Of a stretch of DNA of 64,000 nt, positions 22,083 through 35,927 are shown in pieces (position 1 is the stretch's first letter; every line of letters starts with the position of its first letter). Below the pieces are notes generated by a model, which saw only the letters and a program-made list of their open reading frames with translations, was not told where the DNA came from and searched no databases. The DNA is taken from positions 115,248,190 to 115,312,189 of the forward strand of contig CM019066.1 of NCBI GenBank assembly GCA_009667805.1. The letters run 5' to 3'. This stretch comes from Leptobrachium leishanense (lineage: Eukaryota; Chordata; Amphibia; Anura; Megophryidae). A program made the translations under genes and the position numbers.

Positions 22083-22890
22083 TAGACTTGTGCACCAATT
22101 TTTTTTTCGGTTCGATTCGGTTCGGTTCGTTCGTATTTTGTAAATTTTTGTTTCGGCTGATTTCCGTTTCGGTTCGTCTCGTTTTCGTTTCGTTTTTTGT
22201 ATCAACTTTTTCGTAATTTCGGAAATTTTCGTGTTTTTCAAAACGTCTGTTCTCCTCGTTTCAAAGTGTCTATTCGTTTTGACGTAAACTAATGGTTTTT
22301 CGGATCCGATATTTCTGTCGATACGATAATTCTGTCGATACGATAATTCTGCCATTGAGATTTCTCATGCTTTACAAGAAGGATACATTGAGATTTCTCT
22401 GGTTTCCCGGGAAGGATACATTGCGATTTCTCTGGTTTCCCGGGAAGGATACATTGAAATTTCTCTGGTTTTCCAGGAAGGATACATTGAGATTTCTCTG
22501 GTTTTACAAGAAGGATACATTGAGATTTCTCTGGTTTCCAGGAAGGATACATTGAGATTTCTCTGGTTTTACAAGAAGGATACATTGAGATTTCTCATGT
22601 TTTACAAGAAGGATACATTGAGATGGGAATGATACAAAATTACAGAATCAGCGATATAACCAAAACATACGTTGTCTGAAATTACTGAAATGGAACCAAA
22701 ATCAGGAATGGAGCCGAAATTACGAATGGAACGAAAATGATTTTCGATTTTACACATTTCTAGTCCATTCGAAAAATCCGAACAAATTTTCGGATCTGAA
22801 AATTTTCGGAAAATAGGCCGAATCCGAATGCACGAATCGGGAAATTTCGTGAAAATTCCGAAATTCCGAAACCCGAAACGCACATCCCTA
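22083..22890. mobile_element. TAG(GGATG)TGCA-type non-autonomous element nested in L2
   Basis: The element begins TAGACTTGTGCACC and ends GCACATCCCTA, which are imperfect inverted ends. Subterminal zones are rich in TTCGGTTCG (left) and CCGAA (right) words. The interior is a minisatellite (22350-22625). It interrupts an L2 reading frame. An 8-bp duplication is not clean (GTGAGTTA to the left, GTGAGTAG to the right). No coding sequence. Confidence 0.7.
22350..22625. repeat. minisatellite, about 33-bp unit, eight copies
   Basis: The unit reads GATTTCTCTGGTTT, a variable CCCGGG, ACAAG or CCAGG, then AAGGATACATTGA. Reverse-complemented it matches the 3' region of the SINE at 53887-54090 (GAGAAATCTCAATGTATCC then TTCCTGGTAAAA). 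Long repetitive open frames on both strands (22289-22585) come from the repeat and are not genes. Confidence 0.85.
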
Positions 22891-23390
22891 GTGAGTAGTG
22901 AGTTAATGGCTGCTAAAACCAATGGTCACTTCTCCCTGCTTATAATTCTTGACCTTTCCGCTGCATTTGACACTGTTGAGTACCCTCTCCTGCTCCTCAC
23001 GCTGGGTCAACTTGGCCTCTGTGTCACCGCTCTCTCCTGGTTCTCTTCCTATCTCTCTCTTCGCTCCTTCAGTGTCTCCTTTGCTGGTGCCTCTTCACCC
23101 CCCAAATCTTCTCTCAGCACCTCAATGCTCTGTTCTGGGTCCCCTACTCTTCTTGATCTATACCACCTCTCTTGGCAACCTCATCTCTTCCTATGGTTTC
23201 CAATATTATCTCTACACTGACGACACCAAAATCTATCTTTCCTCTCACAATTTCTCTCATACTGTGTTGGTCCGTGTTTCAGCCTTACAGCTGTCTCCAA
23301 CTGGATGACTTCCCATTTCCTAAAGCTTAACCTCTGTAAAACTGAACTTCTCGTCTTCCCTTCTCTACTCTTACCTCCACCCTTGATAAG

Positions 23391-25753
<2,363 letters not shown>

Positions 25754-25913
25754 GATGATAATAATAATAATAATAATAAACTTACTACATTGCATAACTC
25801 ATTCTGCCACTTTGTGTTACAATGTAACTACATGACCCACCATTATGACATGTTAAAAGAGCTAAACTGTCTGTCGCTGGAATCTAGACGCACCCTTCGC
25901 CTTTCCAACCTGG

Positions 25914-26035
25914 GGCACCATTACAGTCATCGCGCTAAAACGGGGACGCTAGGGAGACAAACCTGCGCCTGCAGGTTTCTCTTTTGCATCCCAATTTTAG
26001 CGCGATATTACGATGCAGGTGCTAAAAAAGCTGCC
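25914..26035. mobile_element. palindromic repeat (GCGCTAAAA arms)
   Basis: CATCGCGCTAAAACGGGGA on the left is mirrored by ATCCCAATTTTAGCGCGATA on the right, with CCTGCGCCTGCAGG at the centre. It looks like a small MITE. The flanks show no convincing duplication. Confidence 0.55.
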
Positions 26036-26267
26036 TGTATCGTTATTGGACGCTAAGCCCTGTGATGTGTGCAGCAGCGCTAGGTGCCGCCGCACGCATC
26101 TCCTCCATGGAGTTCATAGGACTGACATATTTTGTCCCCCCTCTAGTCAACATGCATTGGTCCCCTCCAGGTCCATTATGTTGACTCCAGACAATCAGTG
26201 TCCCATTTTTTTTCCAGGTCCACTATGACCTCATCAGTCCATTCCATTTTTAATGTAATGTGCACCA

Positions 26268-26440
26268 TGTATATCTCAGAGCTCCACAGAAATGTGTGGT
26301 GTGTATGAGCGTATCACAGAGCTTCACAGCAATAAAACTCACTGTAATATGCAGTGTGTATCAGAGTCCCACAGCAACAAAACTCACAGTAATATGTGGT
26401 GTCTATGAGTGTATCAGAGCTCCGAAGTAAAACTCACACA
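26268..26440. repeat. tandem repeat with CACAGCAA units, related to 19180
   Basis: Four units of about 45-50 bp carry (C/A)TCCACAGCAA, AAACTCAC and GTAATATG(C/T)(A/G)GTGT. The same unit occurs at 19180-19285, so it is a dispersed tandem family. Confidence 0.7.
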
Positions 26441-26569
26441 AGTATAAAATAAATTTAAAAAACATAAACAAAATAGGCAGGCGAGTGTGGGCCCACCCCC
26501 TCTCCGGACTCAAGGGCCACAGTGTGGTGGCACCCTCTGCACCCCTGGTAGTTACGCCCCTGCGCCAAA

Positions 26570-26745
26570 CTTAATTGCGACGATCTGAGGCGAATTGCAC
26601 CATATTTCTCGTGGGCAATTAGCCAATATTTGGCGAATTGCCAGCTTTTCGGATAACCAAATTGCCATAAAATTGCATCGTACGGTGAAATTCACTGTTT
26701 GGTGCGATTCAGTGACAAGTTCAGCACTCTATGAATAACCCCTTT
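26570..26745. mobile_element. GGTTATTCA-family MITE fragment
   Basis: Contains GGCGAATTGCCAGCTTTTCG, AATTGCATCGTACGG and ends CTCTATGAATAACCCCTTT. These match the terminal region of the element at 3787-4692 in inverse orientation. It lies directly before the next copy. Confidence 0.65.
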
Positions 26746-26766
26746 AGTCAAAACAGCATGGGCTTA

Positions 26767-27741
26767 AAGTGGTAATTCACAGAGCACCGAAATATCGCGG
26801 ACATGTCAGTGCTCTGTGGTTCTCCGTACTTTGATGAATAAAATTTCCTCTCCCTGCAGTGAATTCTGCATTCACCACAGGGTTTACGGAGTGCAGGGAA
26901 AGCCACCGCAAAGCTGCTGAATGAAAAAAAAAAGAACGCTGCAAAAATGCCAAAATTATCAGATCCGATAATTTTGGCGGTTTTGCTGCTTTTTTTTTTT
27001 TTAGTTTAAAAACCATACAGAAAAAATCTGATCCAATCAGATAATCCCCCACAAACCCACCGAACCGTCTGGAAAAAACCGACGAACCACCAAACACAGC
27101 GACGACCAGTGGCCGGAAAAAGCCAACAAACTGAATGAGGTAAGAAAAAAACCAGCAGTGTCGAAATTTGAAAGTGTCGAATTTGAAACGCAGTTTGCAA
27201 AAAATCTACTGAGCGAAAATGCCTGGACTTTACATATTGGTCCTATGAATGATAATAAAAGGGTCTGTTACAGAACAGGAGAAAAAACGCTATTAAAATA
27301 AAAAAAAAAATGGAAAAAAAATTGCCAAAATAATTCCAAAAAATGCTTAAAAGATCCTAAAAAAATCTATAAATAAAGAGACTTTTACTGCAGATTAAAA
27401 GAATAAACGGTTTATTAGATATTGTATTAAAAATGGGAATATTTTTCACATTGAAGCCTATGGGATTCGTCTGAATAAACCTGACGAATGAAAACACCGA
27501 ACAGCAGGGCACTTCAGCAACTTTTCTCTGCTGTTCGGTGTTCTCTGAATAGATTAACCATTGCTTCTCTATGGGGGATTTCACTGCCTTCGAACAGGCA
27601 TTGTATTTGCAGGCAGTTCGCCAGAATTTGGCAAACTGCCTGCTTTCTGAATAGCCGAATGGCCCCGAAATGGCACCGTACGGGGAAATTCACTGTTCAG
27701 TGCCATTTCGGGGCCAGATCGGCTCTTTGTGAATAACCCTG
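26767..27741. mobile_element. 0.97-kb GGTTATTCA-family MITE
   Basis: The right end GCTCTTTGTGAATAACCCTG is typical of the family. The left end GTGGTAATTCACAGAGCACC is a diverged match. The interior carries the family landmarks in the order opposite to copy A1: AAAGAGACTTTTACTGCAGA near 27376, and TTTGCAAAAAATCTACTGAG near 27194. No coding sequence; the open frames on both strands are not transposase-like. Confidence 0.75.
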
Positions 27742-28235
27742 TATATGAAATATATATCCCCCCCACTTATGCCTTTAAATCTTTAAATGATTGGGCAGAT
27801 GCTGATGACAGCATCTACTCATATACACACTGCTCATCCCAGCTCAAGGCTTCTGAAATGCCAACGTCCCTGCAGTTTTTTTTTTACCTACTTTCCGTAC
27901 ACACGTAGCTTGCAGTGCGTACGCTGTACATATTATGGATCACTTGTATCTTGCAGTCTGTAGTACCTGTGCAGAATGATGGATTGGTGCTGCAAGTGAA
28001 GAGAGACGTCTATCACAATGCTCACTGCCGCATACGCTCAGAGAGAAGCAGAGTTTGCTGACATCATCAACCCAGCGGGCGGGATATTTAAATTCTGGCT
28101 GCCTGGTGACTTGTGTGGGTGGAGGAAACTCCCCTGTTTCACACAAGAATATTGGGCAAACGAGGCTGCAGGGCAAGGAGGAAAGGGTTCTCTAGCAGCC
28201 TGACCCCTTTAAAAAGCTGTGGTGTGTACTGTATA
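27742..28235. other. no recognisable feature
   Basis: Mixed-composition unique-looking DNA. The open frames at 27940-28203 overlap on opposite strands and have no family resemblance. Confidence 0.4.
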
Positions 28236-28418
28236 CAGGGTTATTCAGAGAGAGGTGAAAACCAGGAGAATGACTGGAGAAGTGAAAATTCAAGGTCAAA
28301 ATGGCCAAACCAGAAAAATTCTCCCATTTATCTCACTTTCCAAATCGGCTATTTTTGACCTAGAATTTTCACTTCGCCAGTCATTCTCCTGCTTTTCACC
28401 TCTTTCTGAGTAAACCTG
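28236..28418. mobile_element. short palindromic GGTTATTCAGAGA MITE, copy B2
   Basis: The ends CAGGGTTATTCAGAGAGAGG and CCTCTTTCTGAGTAAACCTG are inverted repeats, flanked by ATA on both sides. The interior is in the same orientation as copy B1 (CCAAACCAGAAAAATTCTCC). Confidence 0.9.
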
Positions 28419-28994
28419 ATAGTGTCCCTTTAAGCAGCTTAAAGCACATGTTAATTAAAAATGTCCCATCCATTAACAATTTCATTTAAAGGGTGAAAAG
28501 GAGATAGGTATTTTTCCATTAACCCTTTCACTACCAAGCAATTTGTGTTGATTTTATTTATAAAAAATATATCATTTATTTGAAACACAGGATGCAAAGC
28601 TAACCGTTAAAAATAGGGTAAAATAGAACATTTGTACAGAGATTGTTGTTCTGAGGTGGTTAAAAAATGAAAATGATGTAAATTTGCTAATTTTTCACGT
28701 ATTTGTTTATCCATTACAGAAATATTGATGGAATGAAAGATTGTGAACTCAAAATGGTGTCCCTTATCTTACACAATTTAACCCAGAGTCTGCATTATCA
28801 ACATACAGGCGTAAATGGCTTTTGTGTCAAATGCTGTAACTGTGATAGAGATACATAATAAAATGGTCACATCTCCTATTTAGGATTTTCAGTCATTATA
28901 ACCTTCTGAATTGTATCCCTGTAGTCTATCCCTGTAGACCCCGGGGCTCTCCCTGTATTCTGCCCTCTCCCTGGCTGTTGTAATGCAACAGTAA
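28419..28994. other. possible TTAACCCTTTC relic, otherwise nothing
   Basis: TTAACCCTTTCACTACCAAG near 28517 resembles the start of the hairpin element at 9609. The rest is AT-rich with no visible second terminus. Confidence 0.35.
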
Positions 28995-29436
28995 GGCTGC
29001 TGTCAGACGAGCATAGTGTTCACGTCCGTGATGGCGCCTAAAAGTACGTCCGTGATTGCATGAAAGAAAGCCCATCGGAGCCCGACACACGAAGTACGTC
29101 CGCACTGAACTGCGGACGCACAATGGCCGCGGCCCACGGACGCAAGGCAGGCAAGAACGTACAACCGCTAGAACGGCCGCACAAAGTGCGCTGCGTCCGC
29201 AACGTCCGCATAGCTTTGTGTGTGAGTGATGGAACGTGGTCAGACGGACTGCATTTATACGTCCAGCATTTTTCACAGACAAAATGGTTTTGCTTTTTAA
29301 TTTATTTTCCCTGCTACATCCGTCAAAATATACGTCAGTGAAAAAACAGACTGTGTGGCCACTACTGCGTCTTCCGTACTAACGTCGTCCGTACTGCACG
29401 GACGTACAGTCCGTAGAAATCACGTTCGTCTGAGCC
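28995..29436. mobile_element. GGCTAGGGTCAGAC MITE, copy 2
   Basis: The left end GGCTGCTGTCAGACGAGC and right end TTCGTCTGAGCC are worn inverted repeats, with TAA outside the left end and TTA outside the right. The interior word GACTGCATTTATACGTCCAG is shared with copy 3, in the same orientation. CpG-rich; no transposase. Confidence 0.8.
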
Positions 29437-29501
29437 TTATGTGTTTGAATTTTTTTGTTACGACCCCTGACCCAAGCCCATGAGCTGTACTTAACTGCTA
29501 A

Positions 29502-29929
29502 GGCTCGGGTCAGACGAGCGCAGTGATCATGTCCGTGTTGCCGCACATTTTAATGTCCGTGGTAGCATAAAATTATGATCAATTGAGACCACACACGAAG
29601 TACGTCCACACAGAAGTACGGATACACAACGGACGAGGCAAACGGACGCAGGTTAGGCAAGAATGTAAAACCGCTAGAATGGATGTGTGGAGTGCGTCGC
29701 TTTGTGTGTGAGTGATGGAACGAGGTCAGATGGACTGCATTTATACGTCCAGCATTTTTGACGGACAGAATGTTTTCTCATTTTAATTTATTTTCCCTGC
29801 TACTTCAGTCAAAAAATACATCAGTGAATAAAATGGACTGTGTGGCCACTACCTTGTTGTCAGTCAGAAAGTACGTCCGTACTGCACGGACACACAGTCC
29901 GTACAAAGTGCGCTTGTCTGACCCTAGCC
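29502..29929. mobile_element. GGCTAGGGTCAGAC MITE, copy 3
   Basis: The ends GGCTCGGGTCAGACGAGC and GTCTGACCCTAGCC are inverted repeats, flanked by TAA on both sides. It is a direct repeat of copy 2, 65 bp away, and belongs to the same subfamily, which differs from copies 1 and 4. Confidence 0.85.
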
Positions 29930-30780
29930 TAAGATGAGTTACGGGAAATTTAGACACATCAGAGCTGTAAGAATTAGATAAATGTGAGACTATACTCTGT
30001 GAAGGGGTTAAAATCAATGTCTGCAAAATTTAAGTATTTGCTTAGTTTCCAAGATTTGTGAATAATGCATGTAATTCATAATGCATGTATATTCACGGTG
30101 TTATATGTTCACCGGTAATGTTTTACATTCTCATCAGCATCACAAACCCATCTTCCCAACCTGAGCATTGCAATGCATTCCAAAATATGAGTGTATGAAG
30201 CCCACACTAAATTAACATTCACCATGTGTTTTACTGCACCTACTAGACAAGCTATTCCTATAGAACACAATGAAGCACATATTACCCCCTGCTAACCTAC
30301 CTAACACACACATTCCACTGCACCCTTTAGGCGTGTAACCCTTTCAGTCCCACCAGTCTCTTGCAAAAACATGAATTTATGGTGGTTTTGTTCATAAGGT
30401 TGAAAAATGAAGCTATATGACACAAGAAAAGAAGCTCTTGTGTTATACTGTATGGATATTTGGGGATCCCCTTGGCAGGGAGGTGATACTTTGTAATTTG
30501 TGCTGTTATATTGGTATATGATGTGTTATGACGTCATATTTCTGCACAATTAATCTGTCATTTTTTTTATTATTCATGTTTTCAGTAACAAAGGAGCTAG
30601 CAATTTACTGTTTTTAGGTATCCTCTTTCAGTGAGCAGGAGAATAGTTAATTTACATTTTAGCTGCTAATCCACATCCTCCTGGTTTATTTTTATTTTTC
30701 ATCATTGAATCTAATGGAACGTTTAAAACCTTTATGGAATTTCAGCCCCATCTGCTCTATTGTCATGTACACACTGTATT
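29930..30780. other. AT-rich stretch, possible TTAACCCTTTC relic
   Basis: GTGTAACCCTTTCAGTCCC near 30336 recalls the start of other TTAA-type repeats. No second end or coding region is seen. Confidence 0.35.
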
Positions 30781-30841
30781 CAGTTTGCTAGATCCAGATG
30801 AGTACAGAAGTTGGGCTGACCCTGTGCATTTCTCAGCGCCC

Positions 30842-31166
30842 CGGCAGTGAAGAGGTTAAGAAGAAGCCTGCGCTGCAGAGATGCTAGATCTCTCAGCCTC
30901 AGCACCAGCAATACCCAGGTTTCCTTCCATCACTGCCCTCCTCTCACAGCACTCTCACACTCCTCAGCTGGGGAAGTGCCAGGAGTGTCTGTTTATTTGG
31001 CTCTCTCCCCTCCTGGCTGCTCTGATGTCTTGAATGAGCTTCAGTGAAACATCAGCCTCACATCTCCTAGGACTGCATTCACTCCATCTCCACTGGACCA
31101 GAGGAATAGCATCTCCAGCTCTCCTTGCAGCCCTCCAGGTGATCCAGGAAAATCATCATGCGCCTG
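30842..31166 (+). other. candidate 5' exon (UTR plus ATG), unproven
   Basis: This GC-richer, repeat-free stretch stands out from its AT-rich, transposon-filled surroundings. It ends ATGCGCCTG at 31158-31166, followed directly by GTAATG, which could be a splice donor leaving a three-codon start. The preceding sequence has two out-of-frame ATGs (near 30881 and 31025). There is no clear TATA box. It may be a first exon, conserved non-coding DNA, or neither; no protein family can be inferred from three codons. Confidence 0.25.
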
Positions 31167-31990
31167 GTAATGGGTTATCTTTCCTATGTAACACTTTGGA
31201 CATTTTTATTCTTGCAATGCCCTTGTTTTCCCAGCTTATCTTTTTTAATACAACCATATCTATGCATGTATATATAAATGATAATGGTTTACAGAGACTT
31301 GCATGCTGAGTTTGTTACCTGCCAGCAGAGGATCCATAGGTGTATCTCCTCTATGAGGTCTTATGGATTGTATTATCTGAGAGCTTTTAAGGGTGAACTG
31401 TCCTTGTGTATCCTGGTCATTCAGAAAGAAACTGGCAATAATAAAGAGATGTCACTGATTGCAATGGCAGTATGTCTTATATATGTGACAGTATAGGAGC
31501 TTTAAAGGTATCCTGCTGGCAATGTGTTACAAAGCATCATGTAGCTGTAGCTGGCTGGAATTCGATCTCTGTGAGTCTCAGGTAAACCATGAATCACACC
31601 ATGAGTGAAGCAGTTTGTCTTATGCCTAGTTGCTTTCAACAGCAGGAAAGTGTGACAATATATTAAATATGCATGGTGGATGGCATCGGTTTCCAAGCTA
31701 CTTAAGCATGTGGTTTTGGTGAAACCGTTTGATTCAAATACATTTTGATTCATTTTGATAGCAGGTATATATTTAATTCTATTTAATATATATTTAACTT
31801 TTCCACTGCTGTTACAGTTTGGATTGTATGACCCTATATAGGACCATATATGACATCCTCAATAAAAATGTCCTTATTTAAAACTATATATCGCAAGACA
31901 AAAGATGATAATTGATTTATCTCTTTAACCTTCAGTAAACACTGAGAACCTTAAAATATGAGCTCTCCTTAATGTTAAGTGAGCACTTAA
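31167..31990. other. no recognisable feature
   Basis: Unique-looking sequence after the candidate exon. Short open frames on both strands lack motifs. Confidence 0.4.
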
Positions 31991-32822
31991 AGGGTTATTC
32001 AAAGAGCGCTGAACTTGCCACCGATTTGCACCAAATGGTGAATTTCACTAGACGGTGGCAGTTTGTCCATTGAGACAGCTGTCAATTTGACAAATACTGC
32101 CGAATTGACAGCAAAATATGGTGCAGCTCGCCGCAGATCGTGGCAATTTGATGATCTTTGGCGGCAGTGAAAATGTCCCACAGAGAAGTAATGGTTTGTC
32201 TATTCAGAGATGCTGAACTGCACCGAAATGTCAGTGAAATGCCCTGATGTTTGGTGGTTCGTTCAACAGGTTCAAACAAGCGAATTCCATAGGTTTCAAT
32301 GTAAAAAAAATAGTATTGTTTTTATTAATCTTTTATTCAACCATTTATTCGTTTCAGTTTCAGCAAAAAGCTTTTTTATTTATATATTTTTTTATTTTTC
32401 TGGATTTTTTTAGGCACAATTTTTAACCCAATTGTTGTTTAATGACATTTTTTTATTTAGTAACAGACCTTTTTATTATTTTTTTTAGAGGACCTTTTTA
32501 TGATTTCCACACACACTGGTTTAAACACCCTTTAATAATAGCAGAGGGTTTTTTTCTGCAGTTCAGCAGTCAGTTCAGCGGTCTGTGGCAGCATTTGGCG
32601 GACTGATCAGAGGTCGGCGGCAGCGTGAGGTGGTGTTCGGGTGATCTGTTTGCCTGCGTTCGATGGTCTTCAGCAGCTCCACGTTTGGCGGACTTCAGGG
32701 ACCCTGCAGTGAATAGTGAATTCCCTGCAGGGTTGACGAACTGGAATGGCCAAAGCTCACAGAAGTACGCCCAACGTAAAATCGCCAAACTTTCCCTTAA
32801 ATTAGAATTTTGAATAATCCCC
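31991..32822. mobile_element. 0.83-kb GGTTATTCA-family MITE
   Basis: It begins AGGGTTATTCAAAGAGCGCT and ends TTTTGAATAATCCCC. Internal order follows the element at 3787-4692: a CAATTTG(C/A) block, then a poly(T)-rich middle with AGCAAAAAG, then a GGGACCCTGCAGTGAAT block near 32698. The ends are worn and no clean duplication remains. Non-coding. Confidence 0.7.
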
Positions 32823-33527
32823 AAAATTCTAAAAGCTATAACATTTTGTGACATAATACTAAGCAATAACCTAACAAGTTATTACACCATGATACAAGTG
32901 GAACAAAGTCACATACATCCTTGCTTGATGGTGTGTATCTTTGAAGATTGTGTTAAGTCGTGTTATATCAGCCTATACTATGGAAGGAAACCCATGATTG
33001 ATTCGGTAGGTATTAGAGGTGAATAAAAACTACCTTTTTCATGTTTAAAATGATAAAAGACACATTTTTAAAGCATAAAAGCTCATTTTATTTTCAGGAC
33101 ATTTCATAGTATGCCCCACACAAACTACTTCCATTCCTATTCCACAGTGACGTAACTTTGTCTTTTAAATTACAGTGTGGAAGGATAAGAGGGAGATCAT
33201 CAGAATGACAAAGTGGTAACATGTAATTCCAATCACCTGATAGAAGTATTAAAAAGAATCTCTAAATGAAAGAGTGTCAGAAAGCCTTCTGTCTTCAGGG
33301 AGATATTAATATTTAATGAAGAGGCTCGCAACTAGCATTGCTGAGCAGAGGTGCAGATATGTCATAGGCTGTGACACTTCCTAATGGTGTAACAAGAGAC
33401 ACTTCATCGATGTAATATAGAGAATAGAATACACAATGATTGATCGGCGCTGATCTCTTCTAGCCCGTCATCATTTTTGAAAGCTTTGTATTTATATCTC
33501 TACTACAAAAGATTAAATAAAGACTAT
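32823..33527. other. no recognisable feature
   Basis: AT-rich unique-looking DNA, no supported gene or repeat. Confidence 0.4.
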
Positions 33528-34263
33528 GGGCTCTATTAACTTCTTCGTGCAAACGTTAACGCGTGCGCAAAAAAGCATTAACGCGAGGGGGAAAACCCTT
33601 TGCGCAGAACGTCGTATTACAATGTCCACGCAAAAAATGCGCGTTAACGTCTACCGCAGATGAACCTGCGTAAACGCTTTGCGAGCGTAATGTACGTTGC
33701 GCCTCCTATACTTAACATTGCGAGCGCAAATGCGTTTGTGCGCTGGTATGCGGATGGTATTAGAATCTATGCGCAAATTTTAACGGACAGCGTTTGCGCG
33801 CATAATTTTAACGTCTTTTAAAAGCTGGTGGTAACGGCAAATCTGAATGTCCTGGCCGAAACCAAATACACCAGTCCAAAAAAAAATACAGCACAGTATA
33901 GTTACACATTCTACACATACCCAAACAATAAAATTGAGAGGTTGTGTGTGTTTTTATTATTGCTGCAGCATATATACTCAGATTGATTTTGACAGGCGCA
34001 AAAACTTAATGGGAGACCATTGTGGTTCTTAATTCTGATTGGCTGAATCGCGTGAAAAAACAATCTGCCCACCGATTTCTGTGCGCAGCGTTAATGCGCG
34101 TGCGTTTTTGCGCGTCTTTTTTATGCGCATTATTTTTTGACGGATGAAAAAATGCACTCAGATTGTAATACCAGCGTTAATTTACGCGCGTTAACATTTA
34201 ACGCTGCGCGCAAAAAAAATAGCACTGCGCGTGCGCTTTTGTGTGAAGAAGTTAATAGAGCCC
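33528..34263. mobile_element. MITE with GGGCTCTATTAACTTCTTC ends
   Basis: GGGCTCTATTAACTTCTTC and GAAGAAGTTAATAGAGCCC are perfect 19-bp inverted repeats, flanked by TAT on both sides. Both subterminal zones are rich in GCG/CGC and AACG words (ACGTTAACGCGTGCGCAAAA on the left, CGCTGCGCGCAAAAAAAATA on the right). The middle (about 33850-34060) is ordinary AT-rich sequence. No transposase. Confidence 0.9.
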
Positions 34264-34444
34264 TATTTTGGTGCAACAATTTCTTTTGTCTGATACAATG
34301 GAAATGTCATTTTTGTGATTCTAGCATGGATGATTATTCTGAAATCCAAAATATATCCTTGGGAAAAGACAAAATATAGGTAATTATTAAGAATCGACAC
34401 GCATTACATGGGTTTGTTCTACAAAAGAGATTGATGACCTGGAC

Positions 34445-34660
34445 CTGGGATCTCAAACTCTGGTATACTCAGAGAGAGATAGCAGCTATGCTAGTTAGAG
34501 ATTTTGTGGACCGAAGCTTTAATTCGGGGTTATCAAACCCCAGTCCCCCAGATTTTGATTGCCTATCAATCCCAGAATTCTTTGAATGCAGTAGATGGCC
34601 AGAGAGTCATGGGAGTTGTAGTTCAGAAACCTGTGGGGGTGCCAGAGTTTGAGATCCCTG
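34445..34660. mobile_element. hAT-like MITE (CTGGGATCTCAAACTCTGG ends)
   Basis: CTGGGATCTCAAACTCTGG at the left end is mirrored by CCAGAGTTTGAGATCCCTG at the right. The interior holds a small hairpin (GGGGTTATCAAACCCC). An 8-bp duplication is not recognisable. Confidence 0.7.
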
Positions 34661-35175
34661 CTTTAAACTCACGATTGATTCAGCTTAAAGTCAGTGTGGT
34701 TTGTTGTCTGGTGTTCTTGTAATAGTGTTACATTATAGCTGTTAAATATTGTAAAAGCTTTTTAACAAAAATGCAAAGTAGTACACTTTATGATTCTTTT
34801 GACAGTTTTTAAGTGCATGTGAGTGCACGCCATGAAAATCCTCCTTTTTTTTAGACGCTCATCCATAGCATTATGTGAAAAGGCAGAAACATCAGTGCTG
34901 TAATATGGGCTTTATGGACTTGGGGATGAAGAGTTTGATGGGACTCTGCCTCATTCCTCTCCATTCTTTTGTGCTTCTACCCCGTTATTCTCATCTCCCC
35001 ATTATTTATCTATCGATTCTCAGATCTGCCAGCTGTGGTAAATGTGAGTCCGTCTGGCAAGTGGGAGTGACGGCGACGTAATTTGTGTTACTGGTGATGC
35101 CCACACCCCCAATTATTGCCCACACCCCAGCATTATTCTTTATGTATGGACTTACAAAGCTCGGATTTTAAGTAT
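34661..35175. other. no recognisable feature
   Basis: AT-rich sequence between two repeats; the small open frames are not supported. Confidence 0.4.
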
Positions 35176-35927
35176 TTAACCTCCCTGGCGGTCTGATTCA
35201 GACATATTTTATATGTTAGAATCGGTACCATTTATTCAGCCTCCTAGCGGTATCCTGAGTGTGGTGCGGTGTTAACTTCCATTGCTGAAAGTGGTAACCC
35301 CGAGCCACACTCGGGCTGGATACATACCTGTCCCTGCGCCAGAGCCGTAGCTAGCTCCTTTTGCCCCCGAGGCAAAAACAGAAAATTGCGCCCCCCCCCA
35401 CATAATTTTAAAAATCAGAGTCCCCGACCAGTGGCGCAGTGCTAAGCTCCTGGATGCTCCCCGCGACCAGAAGCAGTGGATCGGACCACCCTTTGCGCTG
35501 TGGGATGAGAGGCAAGTATGTGATTTTTGGGGGTTTCCAGCTGGTGCTGACTGATTCTGCAGAAGCGGCATCACTTAGCACCAGCATCTAGCTGTGGGTA
35601 ACTTTTGTAGCTATGGCGGGATGGTAATTAGCGTTAGGACTTTGTAATCCTAACGCTATTTACTCTGCGCTCCCCATGTTAAGTATAAGGAGCGCAAAGT
35701 ACAGTAACCTCGTGCTGAAAAGCACAATCTCCTGGATTTTTTAACCTGTTACCGTTGGGAATGTAATATGAGGGTCCTGTGCTAGGATGTGATATGGGCA
35801 GCATGCAGTAACCTCATTTAACCTAGCACCAACGCTCACATGTGTGAGTGCTAGCGTTAAGGAGGTGATGGGGCCCTACATATATAGAGCACACACAGTA
35901 CATATACAAATACACACAGAATACATG

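Larger units (their letters stand above)
21985..23390 (+). pseudogene. L2-type LINE RT fragment 1, split by a nested element
   Basis: Before the insertion, ACTGAGACTGCTCTGACCAA encodes the TETALTK stretch that precedes RT motif A in L2 elements. After the insertion (22891 on) the frame resumes with [20 protein letters not shown] and later [11 protein letters not shown], the RT catalytic box region (about 23212-23240). Frames shift at least twice (22828-23220 versus 22949-23308), so it is a pseudogene. Fragment 1 ends near 23390, where a second L2 fragment starts at an earlier point of the same protein. Confidence 0.8.

Noticed and set aside
22289..22585. 98-codon repetitive frame (E-K-S-Q-C-I-L)
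   Set aside because: It comes from the 33-bp minisatellite within the nested element.
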